Made by a program: the position numbers and the translations under genes. The notes beneath the pieces were generated by a model. That model saw nothing but the letters and a program-made list of their open reading frames with translations. It was not told the DNA's origin and did no database searches. From positions 1 to 35,638 of the forward strand of contig CAMDDG010000023.1 of assembly GCA_945890895.1 (NCBI GenBank): a stretch of 35,638 bases of DNA, in the 5' to 3' direction. The stretch is from Chitinophaga pinensis (GTDB taxonomy: Bacteria > Bacteroidota > Bacteroidia > NS11-12g > UBA955). Below, piece after piece: positions 7,658-15,254 of the stretch (its first letter is position 1; every line of letters starts with the position of its first letter).

Positions 7658-8585
7658 CAAATTGAAGACACTCTGGAAATTCTCCCGACCCCACACTATA
7701 ATTGGCTCTTTTTTGAGTGTAACGGTGTTATTTATTTTGTCAAAAAACAGTTCCATAATTACTTATGAATTGGTACTTTTATCAGCATTATTTTGCAACT
7801 TGTACATCACAGGAATCAATCAAATTTGCGATGTAGAAATTGATCGGATTAACAAGCCCAATTTGCCCATCGCTTCTGGAAAATGGACCGTAGAGTGGGC
7901 AAAAAAAGTGGTTTACAGTAGTTTGATTTTTTGTTTTTTGACTAGCTTTGTTTTAATCTTTTTCTGGGGATATTCAGGAGTAAAATACACAGTATTACTA
8001 GGGATAATTGCGCTTTTAGGCACCACTTATTCCGTACCACCTATTCGATTCAAACGCTTTCATATTTGGGCAGCTATGGCAATTGCCTTGGTTCGCGGAC
8101 CTTTGGTTAACTTAGGAATTGGATGGTTTTTAATATCTACTAACCAAAACGCTGTCTTTTATGAGGAATTCTACCATTGGCTACTTCCGTTAACCGTTTT
8201 CATAACCCTATTTAGCATTGGAATTGCCTGGTTCAAAGATTTACCCGACACTTTGGGAGATGAAGCCTTTGGAATTAACACATTAGCCGTTAAACAGTCT
8301 AAAAAAACTGCCTTTTTAATGGGTTTCTTTTTGGTTTTCGGGGGATTTCTATTCGTGCTGATGTATTTTTGGTGGAACATATCGATACCATTTGAGAGTA
8401 ATTTCAAGTTATTTAGCTCCAATATAAAATCATTCTTCCTTACCCAATTGGTAGGATTATTGGTATTTTTAATTGCATCATTTCGAGTTAAAATCGATTC
8501 AAACCACTCACTAAAAGTGTTTTACAAAATTTATTGGGTATTGTTTTTTATTATGTACCTGAGCTATTTATTCTTGCTCAATTAA
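7626..8585 (+). CDS. UbiA-superfamily prenyltransferase, homogentisate phytyltransferase-like
   Basis: This 319-residue, multi-helix membrane enzyme transfers a prenyl diphosphate to an aromatic acceptor. The first Asp-rich motif is NQICDVEIDRINKP (65-78), followed by LPIASG, and the second is KDLPDTLGDEAFGI (204-217); both bind Mg-diphosphate. The linked pattern NQxxDxxxDxxNKPxLPxASG, the GTTYSVPPIRFKRF block (132-145), LVRGPLVNLG (155-164) and the FSRPHTIIG start (19-27) resemble the homogentisate phytyltransferase (VTE2/HPT) branch more than MenA, UbiA or protoheme farnesyltransferase. The neighbouring fused kinase would supply phytyl or another prenyl diphosphate. Alternatives are a geranylgeranyl-transferring HPT relative or a chlorophyll-synthase-like UbiA; subfamily placement needs a tree. 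The ATG at 7626 is the first start; TTG codons at 7647 or 7662 are possible because the family often begins close to FSRPHT. Confidence 0.8.
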   Translation: MYSIFVHLYPNKLKTLWKFSRPHTIIGSFLSVTVLFILSKNSSIITYELVLLSALFCNLYITGINQICDVEIDRINKPNLPIASGKWTVEWAKKVVYSSLIFCFLTSFVLIFFWGYSGVKYTVLLGIIALLGTTYSVPPIRFKRFHIWAAMAIALVRGPLVNLGIGWFLISTNQNAVFYEEFYHWLLPLTVFITLFSIGIAWFKDLPDTLGDEAFGINTLAVKQSKKTAFLMGFFLVFGGFLFVLMYFWWNISIPFESNFKLFSSNIKSFFLTQLVGLLVFLIASFRVKIDSNHSLKVFYKIYWVLFFIMYLSYLFLLN

Positions 8586-8638
8586 ACTTATTTCGATTGA
8601 GTTTTCAACAATTTTAAGGGTTTTTGACCCAAGTGTTC

Positions 8639-8646
8639 TACCTTTG
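8639..8646 (+). promoter_or_regulatory. Promoter -7 element of carB (TACCTTTG)
   Basis: An exact TAnnTTTG match ends 15 nt before the ATG at 8662, predicting a leader of roughly 10 nt. Because it overlaps a possible upstream TTG (8644), it argues for the ATG as the real start. No good -33 TTTG was found at the expected distance; only TTTT at 8612-8615. Confidence 0.5.
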
Positions 8647-8661
8647 CCTAATTTTTGGATT

Positions 8662-11481
8662 ATGCCAAAGGATATAAGTATTAAACACGTTCTAATTATC
8701 GGAAGCGGTCCGATTGTAATTGGTCAAGCTTGTGAATTTGACTATTCTGGCTCTCAAGCAGCAAGAAGTTTACGCGAAGAAGGAATTAAAGTTTCTCTCA
8801 TCAACAGCAATCCGGCCACCATTATGACGGATAAAATCAATGCCGATCACGTGTACTTACTTCCTCTTAATGCCCAAAGTATTGAACAAATTCTTCAAGA
8901 ACAAGATATTGATGCTGTACTTCCTACTATGGGTGGTCAAACCGCTTTGAACTTAGCAAAAGAAGTAGAAGAATTAGGCATTTGGGAAAAATACAATTGT
9001 CGTATCATTGGTGTAAACATCGAGGCCATCGACAAAATGGAAGATCGAGAGAAATTCCGACAATTAATGGTAGAATTAGGTGTGGGAGTAGCTCCATCTC
9101 AAGTAGCAAACAGTTACTTAGAAGGCAAAGAAATCGCACAACGAATTGGTTTTCCTTTGGTTATTCGACCCAGCTATACATTAGGTGGATCGGGTGGTTC
9201 TTTTGTTCACAAAAAAGAAGATTTCGACAAAGCTTTGATCCGTGGTTTAGAAGCCAGTCCGGTTCATGAAGTTTTAGTTGAAAAAGCTGTTTTGGGTTGG
9301 AAGGAATATGAATTGGAACTGTTGCGCGATGGAAAAGACGATATCGCCGTGATTTGTACTATTGAGAATTTTGACCCAATGGGAATCCATACGGGCGATA
9401 GTATAACTGTTGCGCCCGCAATGACTTTAAGCGATACAACGTTCCAAAGAATGCGCGACATGGCATTCAAAATGATGCGTTCTATGGGTGTATTTGCCGG
9501 GGGTTGTAATGTTCAGTTTTCTGTGAATCCCGATAATGAAGATATCATTGCAATCGAAATCAATCCTCGTGTTAGTCGTAGTTCCGCTTTAGCATCTAAA
9601 GCAACGGGTTACCCTATTGCGAAGATTGCTGCTAAACTGGCTATCGGATATTATTTAGACGAACTTAAAAATCCAGTTACTAAAACTACCAGCGCATTCT
9701 TTGAGCCTGCAATTGACTACGTTATTGTAAAAGTTCCTCGTTGGAACTTCGACAAATTCCCTGGATCCGACAAAACCTTAGGACTTCAAATGAAGAGTGT
9801 AGGGGAAGTTATGGCTATAGGTCGCAGCTTTCAAGAAGCGCTTCAAAAAGCATGTCAAAGTTTGGAAATTGGACGTCACGGAATCGGTGCAGATGGGAAA
9901 GGAAGTCGCAACTTAGAGGAGTTAATCGAAGGTTTAGAACATGCCTCTTGGAACCGATTATTTCAAATTCATGACGCAATTGCACTGGGTGTACCAATTA
10001 CTTCAATACAAAAAATTACACGTATAGACCGTTGGTTCTTAGAACAAATCAACGATTTGGTAAAAGTGGAAATTGAAATCCGTCGATACAACGTTGATAA
10101 TATTCCGGAAATATTGTTAAAATCCTCGAAAGAAAAAGGATTTTCTGATGAACAAATTGCTTGGTTAATGGGTGGAAACACCACCGCTGAAGAAGTTTAT
10201 AACAAGAGAAAGCAATGCGGTATTACCCGAACATATAAAATGGTGGATACGTGTAGTGCTGAGTTCCCCAGTCCTACCAACTATTACTATTCAACATTTG
10301 AGCAAGAGAGCGAATCCCAAATATCAGATAAAAAGAAAATTATCGTTTTGGGAAGTGGACCCAACCGCATTGGACAAGGTATTGAATTCGATTACAGCTG
10401 TGTTCACGGTATTTTGGCCGCTCGTGAATCAGGTTTTGAAGCTATAATGGTAAACTGTAACCCCGAAACAGTTAGCACCGATTTCGACATGGCCGATAAA
10501 CTATATTTTGAACCGGTTTACTGGGAACATTTGATTGAACTCATTGAGTATGAAAAACCAGAAGGAGTTGTAGTTCAATTGGGAGGTCAAACGGCATTGA
10601 AATTGGCTGAAAAGCTGCATGAAAAAGGAATTAAAATCATTGGAACTACCTATAACGACATGGACATTGCAGAAGACCGTGGTCGTTTTAGCGATTTATT
10701 AGCTGAATTAGAAATACCATATCCTAAATACGGTGTAGCATTAAATGCCGATGAGGCCATTACCATCGCCAATCAAGTTGGATACCCCGTTTTAGTTCGT
10801 CCTAGTTACGTTCTTGGTGGACAAGGAATGGTTATTGTTATCAATGATGAAGATTTGGAAACAGCTGTTGTCAAATTATTAGGCGACTTACCTGGAAACA
10901 GAGTATTGATTGATCATTTCTTGGATCGTGCAGAAGAAGCGGAATCCGACTGCATTTGCGATGGTGACGATGTACACGTAATTGGCATCATGGAACACAT
11001 CGAACCTGCCGGAATTCATAGTGGAGATTCATCTGCAGTATTGCCACCTTTCAATTTAAGTCCGCTTGTTATTGGTCAAATTGAAGAATACACTTCAAAA
11101 ATTGCCAGAGCATTAAACGTTAAAGGTTTACTTAATATACAATTTGCTATTAAGGAAGAAAAAGTTTACGTGATTGAAGCCAATCCACGAGCATCGAGAA
11201 CGGTTCCTTTTATTTGTAAAGCCTACGACATTCCCTACGTAAATATTGCTATGAAGGTGATGTTAGGCGTTAATAAATTAAAAGATTTTAAGTTCAAAGA
11301 ACGTCCAAGCGGATGGGCCATAAAACAACCTGTTTTTAGCTTTGATAAATTTCCAAATGTAAATCGCGAATTGGGTCCAGAAATGAAATCTACAGGTGAA
11401 GCAATTGTCTTCATCAAAGACTTAAAAGAACCTGCCTTCCGTGATCTTTACAAGATGAAAAGCATGTATTTAAGTCGTTAA
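8662..11481 (+). CDS. carB: Carbamoyl-phosphate synthase large subunit, short form without MGS domain
   Basis: CarB makes carbamoyl phosphate from ammonia (supplied by CarA), bicarbonate and two ATP, for pyrimidine and arginine synthesis. The internal duplication is clear. The first ATP-grasp half opens with IGSGPIVIGQACEFDYSG and the second, near residue 550, with LGSGPNRIGQGIEFDYSC. ATP-grasp segments RPSYTLGGSGG and RPSYVLGGQGM, and metal-binding EINPRVSRSSALASK and EANPRASRTVPF, are intact. The protein ends at LGPEMKSTGEAIVFIKDLKEPAFRDL, so it lacks the roughly 130-residue C-terminal MGS-like regulatory domain of the 1073-residue E. coli enzyme. Short CarB of about 940-950 residues is, from memory, usual in Bacteroidota. 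Family alignment and the promoter support the ATG at 8662 (939 residues). carA is not adjacent. Confidence 0.96.
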   Translation: MPKDISIKHVLIIGSGPIVIGQACEFDYSGSQAARSLREEGIKVSLINSNPATIMTDKINADHVYLLPLNAQSIEQILQEQDIDAVLPTMGGQTALNLAKEVEELGIWEKYNCRIIGVNIEAIDKMEDREKFRQLMVELGVGVAPSQVANSYLEGKEIAQRIGFPLVIRPSYTLGGSGGSFVHKKEDFDKALIRGLEASPVHEVLVEKAVLGWKEYELELLRDGKDDIAVICTIENFDPMGIHTGDSITVAPAMTLSDTTFQRMRDMAFKMMRSMGVFAGGCNVQFSVNPDNEDIIAIEINPRVSRSSALASKATGYPIAKIAAKLAIGYYLDELKNPVTKTTSAFFEPAIDYVIVKVPRWNFDKFPGSDKTLGLQMKSVGEVMAIGRSFQEALQKACQSLEIGRHGIGADGKGSRNLEELIEGLEHASWNRLFQIHDAIALGVPITSIQKITRIDRWFLEQINDLVKVEIEIRRYNVDNIPEILLKSSKEKGFSDEQIAWLMGGNTTAEEVYNKRKQCGITRTYKMVDTCSAEFPSPTNYYYSTFEQESESQISDKKKIIVLGSGPNRIGQGIEFDYSCVHGILAARESGFEAIMVNCNPETVSTDFDMADKLYFEPVYWEHLIELIEYEKPEGVVVQLGGQTALKLAEKLHEKGIKIIGTTYNDMDIAEDRGRFSDLLAELEIPYPKYGVALNADEAITIANQVGYPVLVRPSYVLGGQGMVIVINDEDLETAVVKLLGDLPGNRVLIDHFLDRAEEAESDCICDGDDVHVIGIMEHIEPAGIHSGDSSAVLPPFNLSPLVIGQIEEYTSKIARALNVKGLLNIQFAIKEEKVYVIEANPRASRTVPFICKAYDIPYVNIAMKVMLGVNKLKDFKFKERPSGWAIKQPVFSFDKFPNVNRELGPEMKSTGEAIVFIKDLKEPAFRDLYKMKSMYLSR

Positions 11482-11569
11482 TCGGCTAAATATTCTGATT
11501 TATCGTTTGTTTTTGGGGGATATTAAACTTTACGAAGTTAATCGTGTCCAAACACAAACAAACTACGTT

Positions 11570-11932
11570 ATGAGAACATTATTTTTTACGTTGAGTTTAA
11601 TGATTGCTGGAATGGCAACCGCTCAACATGGACACGGTGAAAGGAAGAAATTGAGTCCTCAAGAAAAGGCAGAAAAAATGACTGTTAAAATGAAAAAAGA
11701 ACTCAATTTATCTCCTGAACAGGAATCCAAAGTTCGTCAAGCAAACTTGGAATTTGTAACGAAAAATCAAGAGTTGAAAGATCAAAGTCGAGATGCAAAA
11801 CTGCAAAATAGATCTCAACATCAAGAAACACTAAAATCAATTCTAACACCAGAGCAACAAACTAAAGCTCAAGAATTGATGGATGAACGAAAAGAAAAAG
11901 CACAAGCTCGTCGTCAGAAACGAGGAAAATAA
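11570..11932 (+). CDS. Small exported LTxxQ/Spy-like protein
   Basis: The ATG at 11570 gives 120 residues with a clean signal peptide (MRTLFFTLSLMIAGMATAQ). An upstream in-frame TTG at 11507 would bury this signal and is rejected. The mature part is highly charged and helical, with two LSPEQ/LTPEQ-type motifs (LNLSPEQ, ILTPEQQ) about 45 residues apart, as in Spy/CpxP-like periplasmic proteins and their Bacteroidota relatives. Those families include envelope-stress chaperones and metal-stress sensors. Function here is not certain. The C-terminus is very basic (KEKAQARRQKRGK). The gene lies 88 nt after carB and converges on ricT with only 5 nt between stop codons. Confidence 0.75.
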   Translation: MRTLFFTLSLMIAGMATAQHGHGERKKLSPQEKAEKMTVKMKKELNLSPEQESKVRQANLEFVTKNQELKDQSRDAKLQNRSQHQETLKSILTPEQQTKAQELMDERKEKAQARRQKRGK

Positions 11933-11937
11933 CTCAA

Positions 11938-13587
11938 TTAAGATTCATTTTGAGGGCCAGCAGCATTGTTTGGCCCTTTTTGTTGATCGCGATTTGGATT
12001 ATTTCCTTTCCGATTTTTGTCGAATCTGCGATTATTATTCCTGCGATTATTGGATGCATTATTGCGGGATTCAGAACCTGAATTCGGTGAATTAACTTCC
12101 CCAGCACCCGAAGCCTTTGAAGTATCGTTTGATTCACCTGTTTTCAAATCCTTATTACGGGGTTCAAACGAGCGTGGGCGTTGATTACTTCGATCATTAT
12201 TTCGATCTGAGGAACCTTCACGTCGTTCCGAACTTCGGGATGATTGTTCACCGTTGCGTTGATTTCTTTCTGTACGATCCGCAGGACCACGTTCATTGCG
12301 TTCGCCACCGTTCTCAGGTCGATTATTGCGATCAGCAGAACCACGATCATTTCTAGGATTCCGGTTGCGATTTTGAGAAGAACCCGAATGACCGCCACGA
12401 TTTTTCCCGGCGGAAGTATCTTGACCGCGATTCTGTGAATTGCGATTGTTTCCACGAGAATTACCACGACCTAAATCTTTGAATTCATCTTCTTTGAGCA
12501 ATTCCGAATTGTCAATAAAGTCGTTATTCTGATCGTTTACTACTTTCTCTAGAATGGCATTAGCAGGTGCCAAATCGGTTAAATTAGCCACTTGTTTGCC
12601 TTCTTTATTTTGTTCCATGAGTTCATTAACCTTATCTACAGGCAGAGGAACCCAGGTTTGGCTATCGTCGTATGAGAACCAAATTAATTTTTTCAAGATA
12701 TCGGTTTTGCGAGCAAAAGCCATTCCACCAACGGTATCCAATTTTACAATTTTGGCTTTGGGGAAGGCTTCAACAGCTTCCATATACATATCCAATTCAA
12801 AATTCAAGCAACACTTTAATCGACCACATTGACCAGCTAATTTTTCCATGTTGATGGACAGATTTTGAACTCTTGCTGCACCTGTATTGACTTGTTTGTA
12901 ATCGGTTAACCAAGTTGAACAACATAATTCTCTACCGCATACACCGATCCCTCCTAAACGAGAGGCTTCTTCGCGGTAGCTAATATGTCGCATTTCAATT
13001 TTCACTCTAAATTCTTCAGCGTACTTTTTGATTAATTCTCTGAAATCTACTCGTGATTCAGCAGTATAGAAGAAAATTACTTTTCTGCCATCTCCTTGAA
13101 GTTCAATATCTGAAATTTTCATGGCTAGATTCAAGCCAAAAGCAATGGTTCTAGCGCGTTCTAGCAGATCATCTTCGCGTTCTTTGCATTGATGATATTT
13201 TTCCATATCACGTTCGGTAGCCACTCTTTGAATAGAGGGAAGTTCATCTGAATCTTCACGAACACGGTATTTTTTCAGCTGTAAACGAACTATTTCTCCC
13301 GTAGCGGAAACCGTTCCAATATCGAAACCAATGCTGCTATCAACAACTACATAATCACCCGTAAAAAGATCTAATCCTTGGGTGTTTCTAAAAAATTCTT
13401 TGCGACTTCCTTTAAAACGCACTTCAACAATATCGAAAGGTTTGAACCCTTCGGGCAGTTCCATATCTTTGAACCAATCGTATACATTCAGCGCGTTGCA
13501 GCCGCCTGTTCCACAGTTTCCATTGCTTTTACACCCTGAAGGTGAGCAACTTCCACCGGATTTTGTTCCACATGATGAACAAGCCAT
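11938..13587 (-). CDS. ricT: PSP1-domain protein, RicT/YaaT family, with long disordered Arg/Asn-rich tail
   Basis: This 549-residue protein has a Cys-rich N-terminus (CSSCGTKSGG, then CSPSGCKSNGNCGTGGC), a PSP1 core at about residues 45-290 (FDIVEVRFKGSRKEFF, GICGRELCCSTW-like block reading GVCGRELCCSTW, and LAGQCGRLKCCLNFE), and a tail from about residue 355. The conserved Cys motifs match RicT/YaaT. In Bacillus this belongs to the Y-complex, carries Fe-S clusters and acts with RNase Y in mRNA processing; its role in Bacteroidota is less clear. The tail of nearly 200 residues is almost entirely Arg, Asn, Gly, Ser, Asp and Glu with RGG/RNN-like patches, suggesting disordered RNA-binding sequence, and is longer than I expect for the family. 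The start ATG at 13587 is followed at once by MACSSCG, the usual family beginning. A promoter lies 53 nt upstream. Confidence 0.88.
   Translation of the reverse strand: MACSSCGTKSGGSCSPSGCKSNGNCGTGGCNALNVYDWFKDMELPEGFKPFDIVEVRFKGSRKEFFRNTQGLDLFTGDYVVVDSSIGFDIGTVSATGEIVRLQLKKYRVREDSDELPSIQRVATERDMEKYHQCKEREDDLLERARTIAFGLNLAMKISDIELQGDGRKVIFFYTAESRVDFRELIKKYAEEFRVKIEMRHISYREEASRLGGIGVCGRELCCSTWLTDYKQVNTGAARVQNLSINMEKLAGQCGRLKCCLNFELDMYMEAVEAFPKAKIVKLDTVGGMAFARKTDILKKLIWFSYDDSQTWVPLPVDKVNELMEQNKEGKQVANLTDLAPANAILEKVVNDQNNDFIDNSELLKEDEFKDLGRGNSRGNNRNSQNRGQDTSAGKNRGGHSGSSQNRNRNPRNDRGSADRNNRPENGGERNERGPADRTERNQRNGEQSSRSSERREGSSDRNNDRSNQRPRSFEPRNKDLKTGESNDTSKASGAGEVNSPNSGSESRNNASNNRRNNNRRFDKNRKGNNPNRDQQKGPNNAAGPQNES
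11953..11981 (+). terminator. Probable terminator of the LTxxQ-like gene, embedded in the ricT 3' end
   Basis: A 7-bp GC-rich stem (AGGGCCA at 11953-11959, TGGCCCT at 11971-11977) with an 11-nt loop is followed by a T-run (11977-11981) on the plus strand. It is placed correctly to end the plus-strand transcript, yet lies within the last codons of convergent ricT. Confidence 0.6.
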
Positions 13588-13639
13588 AACTCAACGATTT
13601 TATAAAATTAGATTATTTTTAAATTGTACTCTAAAGCGA

Positions 13640-13673
13640 CAAAGTTAACACATTGCACACGGGTTCGAAACAA
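13640..13673 (-). promoter_or_regulatory. Promoter of ricT (-7 TAACTTTG, -33 TTG)
   Basis: On the minus strand TAACTTTG occupies 13647-13640, with TTG at 13673-13671 and a 23-nt spacer. The predicted leader is about 45 nt. The -33 element touches the stop region of gtrA, suggesting ricT is transcribed separately from gtrA. Confidence 0.5.
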
Positions 13674-14186
13674 TTACTTCCGTTTTTCCGTAAAGACCCA
13701 CAATTTTTGACCTAAAAAGTTCATTACCATGCCCACGGCAGTAGCTCCTAACACAGCGATTAGCTTATCGAATTTTACAGGAACTGACATGAAAATCAAA
13801 TTTTTCATTTCCAAACCGCGATTGGGCAAATGAGCAATGGATTCGGCGGTAACTTGTCCATGAGCATCCCAAAGATTGAACGTAAACTCAAAATCTGGAA
13901 TCCACATCAAGAGCAGTTCATTGCTCGTTACATTGGTTAAACCGCTTAACAAATATAAAAGTAAATACTTTGCCAAGCGTTTCTTACTTCTATCACTCTG
14001 CTTCCATGTCCACCGTTTATTCATTTGATAATTAACCAACGTTGCAACAACAATAGCTAAACTTTTTGCTATAAAAGTTGGAAAGAACTGGCTGGAAGAA
14101 TAGTAGACAAAAAAATCCACCATAAACGACAATCCTCCAACAATGGCAAATTTCGTTAATGCGATGTATGTTTTACTTGAGATCAA
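13674..14186 (-). CDS. GtrA family membrane protein
   Basis: This 170-residue, four-helix protein matches GtrA/DPMS accessory membrane proteins: KFAIVGGLSFMVDFFVYY (helix 1), VATLVNYQMNKRWTWK (end of helix 2 with the family W-rich turn), YLLLYLLSGLTNV (helix 3) and AVLGATAVGMVMNFLGQKLWVF (helix 4, split as AVLGATAVGM and VMNFLGQKLWVF). GtrA proteins are thought to help flip undecaprenyl-linked sugars or support glycosyltransferases in surface glycan synthesis. A 30-40 residue insert lies between helices 3 and 4. The start is TTG at 14186, overlapping the TGA stop of ldcA (TTGA on the minus strand), so translational coupling is likely; the next Met is residue 22, inside helix 1. Confidence 0.82.
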   Translation of the reverse strand: MISSKTYIALTKFAIVGGLSFMVDFFVYYSSSQFFPTFIAKSLAIVVATLVNYQMNKRWTWKQSDRSKKRLAKYLLLYLLSGLTNVTSNELLLMWIPDFEFTFNLWDAHGQVTAESIAHLPNRGLEMKNLIFMSVPVKFDKLIAVLGATAVGMVMNFLGQKLWVFTEKRK

Positions 14187-15187
14187 AATTGAAATAATGT
14201 TTTCCCGTCAAATTTAATACTCATCCCCAACTTTAAAGAAAAATTCTTTTTATCATGACCGCATGGAACACCATAAATAATCGGAAATGTGTAATTTTTT
14301 AAAACATCATGGATAATTTCAGAAATATTCCAACCAAATGGAATTTCGTGATCTTTCATATCTGTCATATCTCCAACAATTAAACCCACAATTCCTTCAA
14401 ACAAACCAGAAATTTCGAGCGCCCTAAGCATACGATCTATATGATAGAGATATTCATCAATATCCTCTATAAAAAGTACCTTTCCTTTCAAACTAGGCAA
14501 TTTTCCTGCAGCGGCTAAAGTGTAAATCATGGATAAATTCCCTCCCCAGAGCGTTGCTTCAAACGGGTTTAAATTTGTATTGTTCAAGGAAGTTAAAGAA
14601 TCAGATTTCACCGTATCTTGATTTGCAATAACCGTATTCGTATGGAAAGCAGAGTCCGTTTCTATAATTGCTGTAAGTGGTTTATTAATAGCCAAATCAT
14701 GCCCAACTGGAATTTGCTGTATCTGTCCAGTTAATGCGTGTTCTAAACTCCTGTTATTATCAATTAAAAATTGATTCTGCTGAGCAAACTGCATCGCCAT
14801 GGGGCCATGAATACTGGCTAGTCCTTGTTGATTTAATACGGAATGTATAACGGTAAGGTCAGAAAAACCCACCCACCATTTGGGATTTTTTACAAAATCC
14901 AATTTTTGAAGATCATGAAACAATCGAAGAGTTCCATATCCCCCACGTGCTGAAAAAACAGCTTTAACTTCATGGTTTTCAAGAGCCCAAATTATGTCTG
15001 CTAAACGTTCATTTTCTGTTCCACCAAACTGATTATATCTTTTTCCTAAATTCGGAGCTAATACCAATTCCCAATTATTTTTTTTTACCCAATTTTCAAA
15101 TGGCTCTAACTTTTCTAAATCCATGAAACGAGCAGGTGAAATAAGAGCAATTTTATCTCCAGGTTTTAGATATTGAGGAATTTGCAT
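14183..15187 (-). CDS. ldcA: LD-carboxypeptidase (peptidase S66)
   Basis: The 334-residue enzyme belongs to the S66 family, which removes the terminal D-alanine of muropeptide tetrapeptides during peptidoglycan recycling; some members instead cleave microcin-type adenylates (MccF). Expected elements are present: IALISPAR (13-20), ARGGYGTLRLF (80-90), the nucleophile elbow GFSD (107-110, Ser109), LFIEDIDEYLYHIDRML (238-254, acidic residue at 241), and GVPCGHDKKNFSLKLG (306-321, His311). Residues about 155-207 look like a loosely conserved insert. No signal peptide is seen, consistent with a cytoplasmic enzyme. It overlaps gtrA by 4 nt. Confidence 0.9.
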   Translation of the reverse strand: MQIPQYLKPGDKIALISPARFMDLEKLEPFENWVKKNNWELVLAPNLGKRYNQFGGTENERLADIIWALENHEVKAVFSARGGYGTLRLFHDLQKLDFVKNPKWWVGFSDLTVIHSVLNQQGLASIHGPMAMQFAQQNQFLIDNNRSLEHALTGQIQQIPVGHDLAINKPLTAIIETDSAFHTNTVIANQDTVKSDSLTSLNNTNLNPFEATLWGGNLSMIYTLAAAGKLPSLKGKVLFIEDIDEYLYHIDRMLRALEISGLFEGIVGLIVGDMTDMKDHEIPFGWNISEIIHDVLKNYTFPIIYGVPCGHDKKNFSLKLGMSIKFDGKTLFQF

Positions 15188-15254
15188 ACACTAATTCAAA
15201 TCAATTCAAACTTTAGCACTTTTAATCGTATCAGCAAAAAGTTGATATATCCAA

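Noticed and set aside
8618..8630. Small hairpin GGGT/ACCC between the prenyltransferase gene and carB
   Set aside because: The 4-bp stem is too weak and has no following T-run, so it is not called a terminator.
8644..8661. Upstream TTG start for carB
   Set aside because: It lies inside the predicted -7 promoter element, and the extra six residues are not part of the family.
15155..15210. Promoter for ldcA
   Set aside because: Only TAAAGTTTG-like sequence with an extra base (around 15207-15215) was seen upstream of the start, which is not a TAnnTTTG match.
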